From Nocardioides faecalis (lineage in GTDB: Bacteria > Actinomycetota > Actinomycetes > Propionibacteriales > Nocardioidaceae), in assembly GCF_018388425.1 (NCBI RefSeq), contig NZ_CP074406.1:2108001-2172000 (forward strand): 64,000 nucleotides of DNA. The letters are read 5' to 3'. This document shows, in pieces, positions 16,033 through 28,006 of the stretch (positions are counted from its first letter, which is position 1; each line of letters begins with the position of its first letter). The position numbers were made by a program, and so were the translations under genes. The notes under the pieces were generated by a model that saw only the letters and a program-made list of their open reading frames with translations, did no database searches and was not told the origin of the DNA.

Positions 16033-18627
16033 TCAGCCGGTGAGGCAGACGACCTGCTCGGTGCGCAGCACGACCTCGCCGGACTCGTCGCTGGCGGCCA
16101 GGTCGACCACCGCGCGGATCACCCAGTCGTGGTTGCCCTCGGGGTCGTGCAGGGTCTGCGTGACGCGCCAGGTGTCGGCGCCGCGCTCGATGTCGAGCAG
16201 CGAGGGCCCCCGGGCGTCGGCGTCGGTCAGCAGCCGGTCGTGCTCGGCGAAGTAGGCCTCCAGCACGGCGTCCCAGGCGGCCTCGTCCAGCTCGCCGTCG
16301 GGCTCGAGGGCGGCCAGGCCGGCGACGTCGTCGCGTGCCATCAGCTCCACCCGGCGCCACATCGCGTTGCGGACCATCACGTCGAAGACGCGACCCTGCT
16401 TGCTCAGCGGACGGGGCGGCGGCGGGGGTGCCTCGCCACGCGCGGCGGCACCGGCGGCGTCGAGGTGGTCGGGGTCGTTGAGCGCCTCCCACTCGTCGAG
16501 CAGCGAGGAGTCCACCTGGCGCACCGTCTCCCCCAACCAGTCGACGAGCAGGTCCAGCTCCTCGGTGCGGTAGCGCTCGGGCACGCTGTTCCGCAGGGCC
16601 CGGTAGGCGTCGGTGAGGTAGCGCAGCACCAGCCCCTCGGAGCGGGCGACCTGGTAGCGCGAGACCAGGTCGGTGAACCCCATCCCCTGCTCCCACATCT
16701 CCCGGACCACGGACTTCGGGGCGAGCGCGTCGGGCGCCAGCCAGGGGTGGCGCTCGCGGTAGGTCTCGAAGAGCGGCTCGAGCAGCTCGGCGAGTGGCTC
16801 GGGCCAGGTCACGTCCTCGACCAGCGCCATCCGCTCGTCGTACTCCACGCCGTCGGCCTTGAGCGCCGCGATCGCCTCGCCGCGGGCGGCGTGCCGCTGC
16901 GCGAACAGCACGGGGCGCGGCGCCTCGAGGGTCGCCTCGATCACCGAGACCACGTCGAGGGTGTAGGTGGGGCTGTCCGGGTCGAGCACGTCGAGCACCG
17001 CGAGGGCGAAGTGCGACAGCGGCTGGTTGAGCGCGAAGTCGAACGGCAGCTGCTCGGTGAGCACGTAGCGGCGGCCGTACTGGTCGGGCTCGTCCAGCCG
17101 GGTCAGCACCTCCGAGGCCACCAGGCTCCGCGCCAGCCGTACGGCGCGCTTGGCGAGCCGGAGCTGGGAGCGCCGGTCCTCGTGGTTGTCGGTGATCAGC
17201 CGGCGCAGCACGGTGAACGCGTCCTCCTCACGGGAGAGCACGTTGACGAGCATCGCGTTGTCGACCTTCATCTGCGACTTCAGCGGCTCCGGGCGGCCGG
17301 CGACCAGCTTGTCGAAGGTCTGCTCGCTCCACACGACGGTGCCCGGCGGGGGCTTCTTCAGCTGGGCCTTCGACGAGCGCTTGGCCCGCTGCGCCTCGCT
17401 CATCGCCGCGTTCTTGGCGGCGGCCTTGGCCTTGGCCTTCTCGTTCTCGATGATGTGCTCGGGGGCCTGCACCACGACGTAGCCGGCGGTGTCGAAGCCG
17501 GCCCGGCCGGCGCGGCCGGCGATCTGCAGGAACTCGCGGGCCCGCAGCACCCGCTGCCGGCTGCCGTCGAACTTCGCCAGGCCGGTGAACAGCACGGTGC
17601 GGATGGGCACGTTGATGCCGACGCCGAGGGTGTCGGTGCCGCAGATGACGGTGAGCAGCCCGGCCTGGGCGAGCTGCTCGACGAGGCGGCGGTAGCGCGG
17701 CAGCATGCCGGCGTGGTGCACGCCGATCCCGGAGCGCAGCAGCTTGCTCAGCGTCTTGCCGAACCCGGCGGCGAAGCGCACCCCGGCGATCCGCTCCGCG
17801 ATCTGACGCTTGCGGTCCTCGTCGAGCGAGGTGTCGAGCCGGGTCGGCCCGGCGAGCAGGGACACGGCGTGCTCGACGGCCGCTGCCTGGGTGAAGTGCA
17901 CGACATAGACCGGCCCCTGGCCGGTGGTGACCAGCTCGGTGAGCTTGTCGCTCATCGGGTCCAGCGACCAGCTGAACGTGAGCGGCACCGGCCGCTCGGC
18001 GTCGTCGACGACGCTCGTCTCGCGTCCGTTGCGGCGGGTGAGGTCGGCCGCCAGCTCGGTGGTGTCGCCGAGGGTGGCGGACATGAGCAGGAACTGCGCC
18101 TGGGGCAGCTCGATCAGCGGCACCTGCCAGGCCCAGCCCCGGCCGGGCTCGCCGTAGAAGTGGAACTCGTCCATCACGACCATGCCCACGTCGGCCTGCT
18201 GGCCCTCGCGCAGGGCGAGGTTGGCCAGCACCTCGGCGGTGCAGCAGATGATCGGGGCGTCGGCGTTGACCGAGACGTCGCCGGTCATCATGCCGACGTC
18301 AGCGGCGCCGAAGACGTCGACGAGCTCGAAGAACTTCTCGCTGACCAGGGCCTTGATCGGAGCGGTGTAGAAGGTGACCCGGTCGTCGGCGAGCGCGGCC
18401 ATCGCGGCGGCGACGGCGACCAGGGACTTGCCGGAGCCGGTCGGCGTGGCGAGCACGACGTTGTCGCCGCCGAGCAGCGCGAGCACCGCCTCCTCCTGGT
18501 GCGGGTACAGCGTCAGGCCGCGCGCCTCGGCGTGGGCGAGGATGCGGTCGTAGGCCGCGTCGGCAGCGTCGGCGGCGCTGGCGGCGCTGGCAGTGGTGGC
18601 CGTGCTGGCCGTGGTGGTCTCAGGCAT
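16033..18627 (-). CDS. Superfamily II DEAD/DEAH-box RNA helicase (DUF3516-type C terminus)
   Basis: About 864 aa. Walker [10 protein letters not shown] is at residues 60-68, the DEFH box at 154-157 ([10 protein letters not shown]), SAT motif in [10 protein letters not shown], and motif VI in [10 protein letters not shown]. The core resembles Ski2-like helicases. A charged linker ([20 protein letters not shown]) and a long C-terminal region follow, which I associate from memory with DUF3516 actinobacterial helicases. It probably remodels structured RNA. The start ATG 18627 lies inside the xerD end (8-bp overlap), so the two genes are cotranscribed. The N-terminal 25 residues are alanine/threonine rich. 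Confidence 0.9.
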   Translation of the reverse strand: MPETTTASTATTASAASAADAADAAYDRILAHAEARGLTLYPHQEEAVLALLGGDNVVLATPTGSGKSLVAVAAAMAALADDRVTFYTAPIKALVSEKFFELVDVFGAADVGMMTGDVSVNADAPIICCTAEVLANLALREGQQADVGMVVMDEFHFYGEPGRGWAWQVPLIELPQAQFLLMSATLGDTTELAADLTRRNGRETSVVDDAERPVPLTFSWSLDPMSDKLTELVTTGQGPVYVVHFTQAAAVEHAVSLLAGPTRLDTSLDEDRKRQIAERIAGVRFAAGFGKTLSKLLRSGIGVHHAGMLPRYRRLVEQLAQAGLLTVICGTDTLGVGINVPIRTVLFTGLAKFDGSRQRVLRAREFLQIAGRAGRAGFDTAGYVVVQAPEHIIENEKAKAKAAAKNAAMSEAQRAKRSSKAQLKKPPPGTVVWSEQTFDKLVAGRPEPLKSQMKVDNAMLVNVLSREEDAFTVLRRLITDNHEDRRSQLRLAKRAVRLARSLVASEVLTRLDEPDQYGRRYVLTEQLPFDFALNQPLSHFALAVLDVLDPDSPTYTLDVVSVIEATLEAPRPVLFAQRHAARGEAIAALKADGVEYDERMALVEDVTWPEPLAELLEPLFETYRERHPWLAPDALAPKSVVREMWEQGMGFTDLVSRYQVARSEGLVLRYLTDAYRALRNSVPERYRTEELDLLVDWLGETVRQVDSSLLDEWEALNDPDHLDAAGAAARGEAPPPPPRPLSKQGRVFDVMVRNAMWRRVELMARDDVAGLAALEPDGELDEAAWDAVLEAYFAEHDRLLTDADARGPSLLDIERGADTWRVTQTLHDPEGNHDWVIRAVVDLAASDESGEVVLRTEQVVCLTG

Positions 18628-19600
18628 CACGTGCTCTCGGGTGGGCGGTCGCGAAGACCTCGCGCAGGTTGTCGACGGTGACCAGCGTGTAGACCTGGGT
18701 GGTGGTCACCGAGGCGTGGCCGAGCAGCTCCTGCACGACGCGCACGTCGGCGCCGCCGTCGAGCAGGTGGGTGGCGAACGAGTGCCGCAGGGTGTGCGGG
18801 GAGACGTCGGCGGTGACCCCGGCCCGCTCGGCGGCCTTGACCAGCACCGCCCAGGCGGACTGCCGCGAGAGCCGTCCGCCCCGGGAGTTCAGGAACAGCG
18901 CAGGCCCCACGCTCTTGGCGGCGGTGGAGACCAGCGCCGGCCTCCCCCGCACCAGGTACGACGTCAGCGCCTCGCGTGCGTACGAGCCAACCGGAACCAG
19001 CCGCTCCTTGCCGCCCTTGCCGCGGAGCAGGAGGGTGGCTGCGGGCGAGTCGGGGTCCAGGTCGGGGTCGGTGAGCGCGGCGACGTCGTCGACGTCGAGC
19101 CCGACGACCTCGGAGATCCGGGCGCCGGTGCCGTAGAGCAGCTCGAGCAGGGCGCGGTCGCGCAGCGCGAGCGGGGTGTCGGCCGCACCGGCTGCGGTGA
19201 GGATCGCCTCGACGTCGGAGAGCGGCAGCGCCTTGGGCAGCCGTTTCGCCGGGGTGGGCGGCTTGACCGCCGCGGCCGGGTCGGCGGCGGCGAGGCCGTC
19301 GGCGACGGCGAAGCGGTGGAAGCCGCGCACCGCCACCACGGTGCGGGCCGCGGAGGCCGCCCCGAGCGGCGCGTGCTCGGCGTCCCCCTCGCGCAGGCGG
19401 ACCAGGAAGTCGGTGACCGTCTGCTCGGTGACGTCGTCGAGGTCGTCGATGCCGGCGGCGAGAAGGTGCGCCCGGTAGCGGCGCAGGTCGCGCCGGTAGG
19501 AGGTCAGCGTGTTGGCGGCCAGCCCCTTCTCCACGCCGAGGTGGTCGAGGTAGGTGCGGATGGCCCGGTCGACCGCTCCCGCTGCACCCCCAGGACTCAC
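18620..19600 (-). CDS. xerD: Site-specific tyrosine recombinase XerD
   Basis: A 326-aa tyrosine recombinase. The N-terminal SAM-like domain spans residues 10-100; the catalytic residues are all present: R161 (GTGARISEV), K198 (GKGGKER), H269 and R272 ([12 protein letters not shown]), H295 (LLGHAS) and Y304 (VYTLV). With XerC it resolves chromosome dimers at dif. An insertion between R161 and K198 ([14 protein letters not shown]) is rich in acidic residues. GTG 19600 lies 10 bp after the ald stop. Its position beside parA-scpAB keeps segregation functions together as in Mycobacterium. Confidence 0.95.
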   Translation of the reverse strand: MSPGGAAGAVDRAIRTYLDHLGVEKGLAANTLTSYRRDLRRYRAHLLAAGIDDLDDVTEQTVTDFLVRLREGDAEHAPLGAASAARTVVAVRGFHRFAVADGLAAADPAAAVKPPTPAKRLPKALPLSDVEAILTAAGAADTPLALRDRALLELLYGTGARISEVVGLDVDDVAALTDPDLDPDSPAATLLLRGKGGKERLVPVGSYAREALTSYLVRGRPALVSTAAKSVGPALFLNSRGGRLSRQSAWAVLVKAAERAGVTADVSPHTLRHSFATHLLDGGADVRVVQELLGHASVTTTQVYTLVTVDNLREVFATAHPRARDA

Positions 19601-19610
19601 GCAGGTCAGG

Positions 19611-20735
19611 CTAGCGCGCGGCCTCCAGGGCCTCGGTGGGCGGGATCGTCGCGATGCCGACCGCCTCGCCGACCGGTGCGTTGGTCAGCTGCCCGGCGTG
19701 GGTGTTGAGCCCGTGGGCGAGGCTCGGGTCGGCGTGGCAGGCCTCGCGCCACCCCTTGTCGGCCAGGGCGACCGCGTACGGCAGCGTCGCGTTGGTCAGG
19801 GCGTAGGTGGAGGTGGCGGGCACGGCCCCGGGCATGTTCGCCACGCAGTAGAAGGTCGAGCCGTGCACGGCGAAGGTGGGGTCGTCGTGGGTGGTGGGCC
19901 GGGTGTCCTCGAAGCAGCCGCCTTGGTCGACGGCGATGTCGACCAGCACCGAGCCGGGCTTCATCCGCGACACCAGCTCGTTGCTGACCAGCTTGGGGGC
20001 GGCGGCGCCGGGGATCAGCACGGCCCCGATGACCAGGTCGGCCTCGACGACCTGCTGCTCGATCGCCAGCCGGGAGGAGGCGAGCCCGTGCACCCGGTTG
20101 TCGTAGCGCCAGAACGACATCCGCAGCTTGTCCAGGTCGGTGTCGAGCAGGGTGACGTCGGCGCCCATGCCGAGCGCGATGTTGGCGGCGTTCTGGCCGG
20201 CCACGCCGGCGCCGATGACGACGACCTTGGCGTTGGCGACGCCGCCGACCCCGCCCATCAGCACACCGCGGCCGCCCTGGGCCTTGAGCAGCGCGTGGGC
20301 GCCGACCTGTGGTGCCAGGCAGCCGGCGACCTCCGACATCGGGTAGAGCAGCGGCAGCGAGCCTGAGGGCAGCTGCACGGTCTCGTAGGCCAGCGCGGTG
20401 ACCTTGCGCGTCAACAGCTCACGGGTCAACGCGGCGTCGGCGGCGAGGTGGAGGTAGGTGAAGAGCACCTGTCCCTCGCGCATCCGGTGGTACTCCTCGG
20501 CGACGGGCTCCTTGACCTTGAGCACCATCTCGGCGCCCTCCCATACCGCGTCGGCGTCCGGGACGATCGTGGCGCCCGCGGCGAGGAACTGCTCGTCGCT
20601 GATCGTGGAGCCGGCGCCGGCGCCGGCCTGGACCAGCACCTCGTGACCGTGACTGGTCAGCTCGTGAACGCCGATCGGGGTGATGGCGACCCGGTACTCG
20701 TGGTTCTTGACCTCGGTGGGAACTCCGATCCGCAT
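19611..20735 (-). CDS. ald: Alanine dehydrogenase
   Basis: A 374-aa NAD-dependent alanine dehydrogenase, near the standard length. [20 protein letters not shown] opens it, with the substrate-binding KVKEP and the NAD fold [50 protein letters not shown] is a family signature. It interconverts L-alanine and pyruvate plus ammonia. It stands 10 bp upstream of xerD and 21 bp downstream of the Nudix gene, on the same strand. Confidence 0.96.
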   Translation of the reverse strand: MRIGVPTEVKNHEYRVAITPIGVHELTSHGHEVLVQAGAGAGSTISDEQFLAAGATIVPDADAVWEGAEMVLKVKEPVAEEYHRMREGQVLFTYLHLAADAALTRELLTRKVTALAYETVQLPSGSLPLLYPMSEVAGCLAPQVGAHALLKAQGGRGVLMGGVGGVANAKVVVIGAGVAGQNAANIALGMGADVTLLDTDLDKLRMSFWRYDNRVHGLASSRLAIEQQVVEADLVIGAVLIPGAAAPKLVSNELVSRMKPGSVLVDIAVDQGGCFEDTRPTTHDDPTFAVHGSTFYCVANMPGAVPATSTYALTNATLPYAVALADKGWREACHADPSLAHGLNTHAGQLTNAPVGEAVGIATIPPTEALEAAR

Positions 20736-20756
20736 CCGCCCAAGATAGGGCCCAGG

Positions 20757-23131
<2,375 letters not shown>

Positions 23132-23134
23132 TCA

Positions 23135-24886
23135 TCACGTACGTCGGCGCGCCACGTCGAGCAGCTCGCGGGCGTGTGCCAGGGCGGTGTCGGACTCGGT
23201 GAGCCCGGCCAGCATCCGGGACAGCTCGCGCTCCCGACCGGCGTCGTCGAGCACCACCAGCCCGGAGCTGGTGACGGTGCCGTCGTGGGACTTCTCCACC
23301 AGCACGTGCCGGTCCGCGAACGCGGCGACCTGCGGCAGGTGGGTCACCACCAGGACCTGGGCGTCGGCGGCCAGGGTGGCCAGGCGGCGCCCGATCTCCA
23401 CCGCAGCCGCACCGCCGACCCCGGAGTCGACCTCGTCGAAGACGAAGGTCGGCACCGGGCTGGTGCCGGCCAGGCAGACCTCGACCGCCAGCATCACCCG
23501 GGACAGCTCACCGCCCGAGGCGCCCTTGTGCAGCGGCCGGGGCTCCGAGCCGGTGTTGGCGGCGAGCAGGAGCTCCACGTCGTCGATCCCGCTGCGGGTG
23601 AAGCGCACCCACCCCTCGGCCAGCCGCAGCAGGTCCGGCGGCGGGTGCTCGGCATCGGTGGGGTGGGCGGCCTCGGGCACCTCGCGCCTGGTCACCCGCA
23701 CCTGGAGTCGGGCGTGCGGCATCGCCAGCAGGGTGAGCTCGTCGGTGACGGCGGCACCGAGCCGCGTGGCCGCCTCGGCGCGGGCGGTGGACAGCGCGAC
23801 GCCCGCGGTGGCGAGCTCGGCGCGCAGTGCCGCGGCCCGGTCGGCGAGGTCGCGGATCTGGTCGTCGGTGGAGTCGAGGTCGCCCAGGCGCAGCGCGGAC
23901 TGCTCGGCCCAGGCCAGCACGTCCTCGACGGTCTCGCCGTACTTGCGCAGCAGGCCGGTCAGCGCCGCGCGCCGTTCGGAGACCGCAGCCAACCGGTTCG
24001 GGTCGACCTCGATCCCCGAGGCGTACGACGCCACGTCGGCCGCGACGTCGCTGAGCAGGTAGCTGACCTCGGCGACGCGGTCGGCGAGCGCGGCCGCGGC
24101 GGGGTCGTGCTCGCGCACGCCCTCCAGCAGCCCGCGGGCGGCGGCGACGGCGCCGAGCGCGTCGGGCGAGCCGTGCTCGCTGGACAGTGCCTCGCGGGCC
24201 TGCTCGGCGGCGCCGCGCAGCGTGTCGGCGTGGCCGAGCCGGGTCTCCTCGGCGGCCAGCTCGACATCCTCGCCGGGCTGCGGGTCGACCGCGGCGACCT
24301 CGTCCACACCGAAGCGGAGCAGGTCGGCCTCTCGGGCGCGCTCGCGGGCGCTGGCGCGCACCTCGGCGAGCTCGCGCTCGGTGGTCACCAGCGCGTCGTA
24401 CAGCTCGGCGTAGCGGGCGTGCTGCTCGGTGAGCGCACCGAACCGGTCCAGGGCCAGGCGTTGGGTCTGCGGCTTGAGCAGCCGGTGCTGGTCGGACTGG
24501 CCGTGGACCGCGACGAGCGGCTCGGCGATCGAGGCCAGGGTGGCCACGGGCACCGCGGCGCCGCCGACGAACGCCCGGGAGCGGCCCTCGGCACTGACGT
24601 TGCGGCCCAGCACCACGCCGTCCTCGGCATCTCCCCCGGCGTCCTCGACGGCGGCGCGCAACCCGGGCAGCGCATCGGCGGCGACGACTCCTTCGACGCG
24701 GGCCTGCTTGGCGCCGGCGCGCACCGCTCCGGAGTCGGCGCGACCGCCGAGCAGCAGCCCCAGTGCGGTGACGACCATCGTCTTGCCGGCACCGGTCTCA
24801 CCGGTGATGACGGTGAGGCCGGGACCCAGCTCCAGCACGGAGGAGTCGATGACGCCCAGCGAGCTGATCCGCAGCTCCTCGATCAC
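23135..24886 (-). CDS. recN: DNA repair protein RecN
   Basis: A 583-aa SMC-like ATPase. Walker A GETGAGKT is at residues 29-36; the signature LHKGASGGELSRVMLA and Walker B TFVFDEVDSGVGG lie near the C terminus, with a coiled-coil-rich middle. RecN holds DNA ends during double-strand break repair. The GTG start overlaps the nadK stop by 4 bp. No LexA box is visible in front of it here; it is embedded in the tlyA-nadK-recN operon, the same order as in Mycobacterium. Confidence 0.96.
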   Translation of the reverse strand: MIEELRISSLGVIDSSVLELGPGLTVITGETGAGKTMVVTALGLLLGGRADSGAVRAGAKQARVEGVVAADALPGLRAAVEDAGGDAEDGVVLGRNVSAEGRSRAFVGGAAVPVATLASIAEPLVAVHGQSDQHRLLKPQTQRLALDRFGALTEQHARYAELYDALVTTERELAEVRASARERAREADLLRFGVDEVAAVDPQPGEDVELAAEETRLGHADTLRGAAEQAREALSSEHGSPDALGAVAAARGLLEGVREHDPAAAALADRVAEVSYLLSDVAADVASYASGIEVDPNRLAAVSERRAALTGLLRKYGETVEDVLAWAEQSALRLGDLDSTDDQIRDLADRAAALRAELATAGVALSTARAEAATRLGAAVTDELTLLAMPHARLQVRVTRREVPEAAHPTDAEHPPPDLLRLAEGWVRFTRSGIDDVELLLAANTGSEPRPLHKGASGGELSRVMLAVEVCLAGTSPVPTFVFDEVDSGVGGAAAVEIGRRLATLAADAQVLVVTHLPQVAAFADRHVLVEKSHDGTVTSSGLVVLDDAGRERELSRMLAGLTESDTALAHARELLDVARRRT

Positions 24887-25893
24887 GACACGTCTCCTCT
24901 GGCTCGGGCCTGGCGCCGCTCCGCCGCACCGCGCCAGCCCTCGACGGACAGGCCGAACTTGGCGACGAGGCGGTCGGTGAAGGGGGCCTCGGCCAGCCGG
25001 ACCAGCCGGACCGGCCGCTGCCCGCGGCTGACCTCGATCCGGGCGCCGGGTGGCAGGTCGTGGCTGCGCCGGCCGTCGCACCACAGCACACCGGAGCTCT
25101 GGTTGCCCTCGAGCACCTCGACGGCGATCACCGACGACGGCGCCACCACCATGGGCCGGGCGAACAGGGCGTGCGCACTGATCGGAACGATGCACAGCGC
25201 CTCCACCTGGGGCCACACGATCGGGCCGCCGGCGGAGAAGTTGTACGCCGTGGAGCCGGTCGGGGTGGCGCACACGACGCCGTCGCCGCCCCACCGCGAC
25301 AGCGGCCGGCCGTCGATCTCGACGACGACCTCGAGCATCCGCTCCCGGGCGGCCTTCTCGACGCTGGCCTCGTTGACGGCGAAGGTGGAGTAGACCAGCT
25401 CGCCGCCGACGTAGGCCCGCACGTCGAGGGTGAGCCGGTCCTCGGTGCTGTAGCGCTGGTCGACGATGGCGTCGATGGTGGCCGCGACGTCCTCGTGCTC
25501 GGCCTCGGCGAGGAACCCGACGTGACCGAGGTTGACCCCGAGCACGGGCGTGAGCCGCTCGTGGGTGACCTCCGCGGCGCGCAGGATGTTGCCGTCGCCG
25601 CCGATGACGACGGTGAGCTCGCAGCCGGCGCTGGCGTCGTTCTCGGAGTCGGTGAGCTCGACGGCCGGGACGTACTCCTCGGGGTCCAGCTCCAGCTCGT
25701 CGGCCTCGGCGCGCAGCAGTCGGACCACGATGCCGTGACCGGTGAGCTCCTTGACGAAGGAGCGGGCGACGTCGCGGGCCTCGGGGCGCCGCGTGTGCGC
25801 CAGCACCAGCACGCGGCGCGGGTCGTCGGCCGGACGGTCGTCGGCCGGACGGTCGTCGGCCGGACGGTCGGGGATGCTGGCGGTCTCGCTCAC
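24883..25893 (-). CDS. nadK: NAD kinase
   Basis: A 336-aa NAD kinase with the catalytic GGDGN motif, LGVNLGHVGFLAEAE, and the GDGVVCATPTGSTAYNFSAGGP nucleotide-binding block. It phosphorylates NAD to NADP. The N terminus contains three perfect repeats of DDRPA encoded by a 15-bp tandem repeat, ahead of the conserved region that begins RRVLVLAHTRRPEARD. GTG 25893 overlaps the tlyA stop by 4 bp, and the end overlaps recN by 4 bp, so the three proteins are translationally coupled. Confidence 0.96.
   Translation of the reverse strand: MSETASIPDRPADDRPADDRPADDPRRVLVLAHTRRPEARDVARSFVKELTGHGIVVRLLRAEADELELDPEEYVPAVELTDSENDASAGCELTVVIGGDGNILRAAEVTHERLTPVLGVNLGHVGFLAEAEHEDVAATIDAIVDQRYSTEDRLTLDVRAYVGGELVYSTFAVNEASVEKAARERMLEVVVEIDGRPLSRWGGDGVVCATPTGSTAYNFSAGGPIVWPQVEALCIVPISAHALFARPMVVAPSSVIAVEVLEGNQSSGVLWCDGRRSHDLPPGARIEVSRGQRPVRLVRLAEAPFTDRLVAKFGLSVEGWRGAAERRQARARGDVS
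25821..25870. repeat. 15-bp tandem repeat inside nadK (3.3 copies)
   Basis: The unit ggtcgtcggccggac occurs at 25821-25835, 25836-25850 and 25851-25865 without mismatch, followed by the first 5 bases of a fourth copy. It encodes the repeated pentapeptide DDRPA near the NadK N terminus. Because the unit is a multiple of three, copy-number changes would alter protein length without frameshift. Confidence 0.97.
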
Positions 25894-26723
25894 GGATCCA
25901 CCCTCTCATTCGCGCCCGACGTGCCGCGGCGCACGACCGCGGCGATGCTCTCGTCGTCGATCTCGGGCGCACCGTGGCGCAGCCACAAGAAGAACTCGAC
26001 GTTGCCCGAGGGGCCGGGCAGCGGGCTGACCGTGACCGCCCTGGCGCCCCAGCCGCGCTCTGCCGCGGCGTGCGCCACCGCGAGCACGGCCTCCGCGCGC
26101 AGCTCGGGGTCGCGGACCACACCGCCCTTGCCGACCCGGTCCTTGCCGACCTCGAACTGCGGCTTGACCATCAGCGCCAGGTCGCCGTCGGGACGGGTGA
26201 CGCCGAGCAGCGCGTCGAGGACGAGGATGAGGGAGATGAAGGACAGGTCGCCGACGACGAGGTCGACCGGTCCCCCGATGTCGTCGGTGGTCAGGCTCCG
26301 CACGTTGGTGCGGTCGTGCACCCGGACCCGTTCGTCGGACTGCAGGGACCAGTCGAGCTGGCCGTAGCCGACGTCGACCGCGACCACCTCGGCCGCGCCG
26401 GCGCGCAGCAGCACGTCGGTGAAGCCGCCGGTGGAGGCGCCGGCGTCCAGGCAGCGCCGTCCGGAGACCTCCAGGCCGCCCGCGCCGAAGGCGGCGAGGG
26501 CGCCGAGCAGCTTGTGGGCGCCGCGGGAGACGTAGTCGGGACCGTGCTCGCCCTCGGCCACCACGATCGCAACATCGGTGGTCACCCCGGTGGCGGGCTT
26601 GCTGGCCACGGCGCCGGAGACCTTGACCCGGCCCTCGGCGATCAGGTGCGCCGCACGCTCCCGGGAGGGTGCGAGCCCGCGCCGGACCAGCTCCGCGTCG
26701 AGGCGGAGACGGCGAGGCGGCAC
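25890..26723 (-). CDS. tlyA: TlyA-family rRNA (cytidine-2'-O)-methyltransferase
   Basis: A 277-aa protein with an N-terminal S4 RNA-binding domain (LDAELVRRGLAPSRERAAHLI) and an FtsJ-like methyltransferase domain (GRRCLDAGASTGGFTDVLL for SAM binding, VVGDLSFISL, LMVKPQFEVGK). TlyA methylates 16S and 23S rRNA in mycobacteria, where loss gives capreomycin resistance; the old label is haemolysin. GTG 26723 lies immediately after the stop of the 50-aa gene, and the end overlaps nadK by 4 bp. Confidence 0.94.
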   Translation of the reverse strand: MPPRRLRLDAELVRRGLAPSRERAAHLIAEGRVKVSGAVASKPATGVTTDVAIVVAEGEHGPDYVSRGAHKLLGALAAFGAGGLEVSGRRCLDAGASTGGFTDVLLRAGAAEVVAVDVGYGQLDWSLQSDERVRVHDRTNVRSLTTDDIGGPVDLVVGDLSFISLILVLDALLGVTRPDGDLALMVKPQFEVGKDRVGKGGVVRDPELRAEAVLAVAHAAAERGWGARAVTVSPLPGPSGNVEFFLWLRHGAPEIDDESIAAVVRRGTSGANERVDP

Positions 26724-26724
26724 G

Positions 26725-26877
26725 TCAGGCGCCGTCGAGGGTACGGCGCAGCGCGGTGTGCGCCTCCTCGAACACGGCTGCGTGCTCCTCCAGCGGGCGC
26801 GACTCGAGCCCGGCCACCAGCTCGAGGACGCGGTCGACGGAGTCGTTCCCGGTGGGCGTCAGCGGTACCTCGGTCAT
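26725..26877 (-). CDS. Conserved-type small protein of 50 aa upstream of tlyA
   Basis: A short gene encoding 50 residues beginning MTEVPLTPTGNDSVDRVLEL and ending TALRRTLDGA. It is acidic and mostly helical (VDRVLELVAGLESRPLEEHAAVFEEAHTALRR). The ATG at 26877 is 9 bp after the HAD stop and its TGA is followed one base later by the tlyA GTG, so it is clearly a spaced member of the operon. A protein of similar size occupies the same slot between the HAD phosphatase and tlyA in Mycobacterium tuberculosis (from memory, Rv1693). The function is unknown. Confidence 0.82.
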   Translation of the reverse strand: MTEVPLTPTGNDSVDRVLELVAGLESRPLEEHAAVFEEAHTALRRTLDGA

Positions 26878-26886
26878 GGGGCGAGG

Positions 26887-27957
26887 CTACCGCGCACCGG
26901 ACTCCTCACCGGGCACCTGCACCCCCGTCACGTCGGCGACGGTGCCGGTGGCGTCGAGGTGCTCCCATGCCGCGCACGCGACCACCCGCCACCAGTCGGC
27001 GGCCCCGCCGCTCGTCTGGTCGCTGTCGCTGTCCCGGGTCACCGTGAGCCTGCCGTCGTGCACGCGCGCCGACCAGCCCCCGAGTCGCCAGGACACGTCC
27101 TCGGCCTCTGCGTGCTCGGTGGGCGCGTCGAGCGGGTGGCGGCTCGGCGCGGGGTGCGGCTCCAGCAGCCCGCCGAGGTCGAGCGAGAGGTACGACGGCC
27201 GCTGCCGCGGCGTCGCCGCCACGAGCTCGGGCAGGCCGGTGACGCCGGTGAGCACGAGGAGCGAGGCGACGCCGGCGTTGTGCGCGCCCTCGATGTCGGT
27301 GTCGAGCCGGTCGCCCACCATCAGGGGCCGCTCGCCGCCGACGCGTCGTACCGTCTCGTCGAGCAGCGGGCGTTCGGGCTTGCCCGCCACCTCGGCCGGC
27401 ACGCCGCTGAACTCCTCCAGCATCCGCACCAGCAGGCCGTGGCCGGGAGCGATGCCCTCCTTGGTGGGGATCGTGGCGTCGGCGTTGGCGGCCAACCAGG
27501 GCAGGCCGTCGCGGATCCGCACGGCACCCGACATGATCTCGTGCCACCGCAGCTCGGGGCCGTAGCCGCTGGCGATGGCCTGCGCCTCCTCGCTGACCCC
27601 GACCGGCACGAGACCGGCTTCCTCGAGCGCCCCGTGGAGCCCCGGACCGCCGAGACAGACCACCCGGGCCCCGGCACCGTGGCGCTCGCGCAGCACGTGC
27701 GCTGCGGCCTGAGCGCTGGTGACCACGTCGGCGACGTCGGCAGGCACCCCGAGCTGACTCAGGTGCGCCGCGACGGTGGAGGCCGTGCGGGAGGCGTTGT
27801 TGGTGACGAACGCGACCCTGCCGCCCGCGGCTCGGGTGCCCTCGATCGCGGCCGCCGCACCGGGCACCGCGGCGCCGCTGATGTAGACCACGCCGTCCAG
27901 GTCGAGCATGACCAGGTCGTGGGCGGGGCAGAGCGGTTCGGCAGAGGAGGACAGCAC
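26887..27957 (-). CDS. HAD-superfamily hydrolase (NagD-like) with C-terminal extension
   Basis: A 356-aa protein. The HAD motif LDLDGVVY has nucleophile D19 and D21; FVTNNAS is motif II, KPERPLLDE supplies the lysine, and MVGDRLDTDIEGAHNAGV is motif III. This is the NagD/4-nitrophenylphosphatase group acting on phosphorylated sugars or glycerol phosphate. About 100 residues after the phosphatase core (from about 255) form an extra domain (AEDVSWRLGGWSARVHDGRLTVTR) of unknown role, also seen in actinobacterial homologues. GTG 27957 follows an AAGG Shine-Dalgarno at 7 bp. It is divergent from the DUF1015 gene. Confidence 0.9.
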   Translation of the reverse strand: MLSSSAEPLCPAHDLVMLDLDGVVYISGAAVPGAAAAIEGTRAAGGRVAFVTNNASRTASTVAAHLSQLGVPADVADVVTSAQAAAHVLRERHGAGARVVCLGGPGLHGALEEAGLVPVGVSEEAQAIASGYGPELRWHEIMSGAVRIRDGLPWLAANADATIPTKEGIAPGHGLLVRMLEEFSGVPAEVAGKPERPLLDETVRRVGGERPLMVGDRLDTDIEGAHNAGVASLLVLTGVTGLPELVAATPRQRPSYLSLDLGGLLEPHPAPSRHPLDAPTEHAEAEDVSWRLGGWSARVHDGRLTVTRDSDSDQTSGGAADWWRVVACAAWEHLDATGTVADVTGVQVPGEESGAR

Positions 27958-27994
27958 AGGGCAACCTTGCCAGGGTCGAGGACCAACGACTCCG

Positions 27995-28000
27995 TACGAT
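27995..28000 (+). promoter_or_regulatory. Putative -10 element for a leaderless DUF1015 mRNA
   Basis: TACGAT lies 6 bp before the ATG at 28007, which would place the transcription start at the A of the start codon. No Shine-Dalgarno precedes the ATG. A TTG-type -35 at the ideal distance is not seen; TTGCCA at 27967-27972 is 22 bp away. Confidence 0.5.
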
Positions 28001-28006
28001 GCCCGA

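Noticed and set aside
15874..18681. A 935-aa plus-strand reading frame
   Set aside because: It is antisense to the helicase gene, which has all SF2 motifs; composition is typical of shadow frames.
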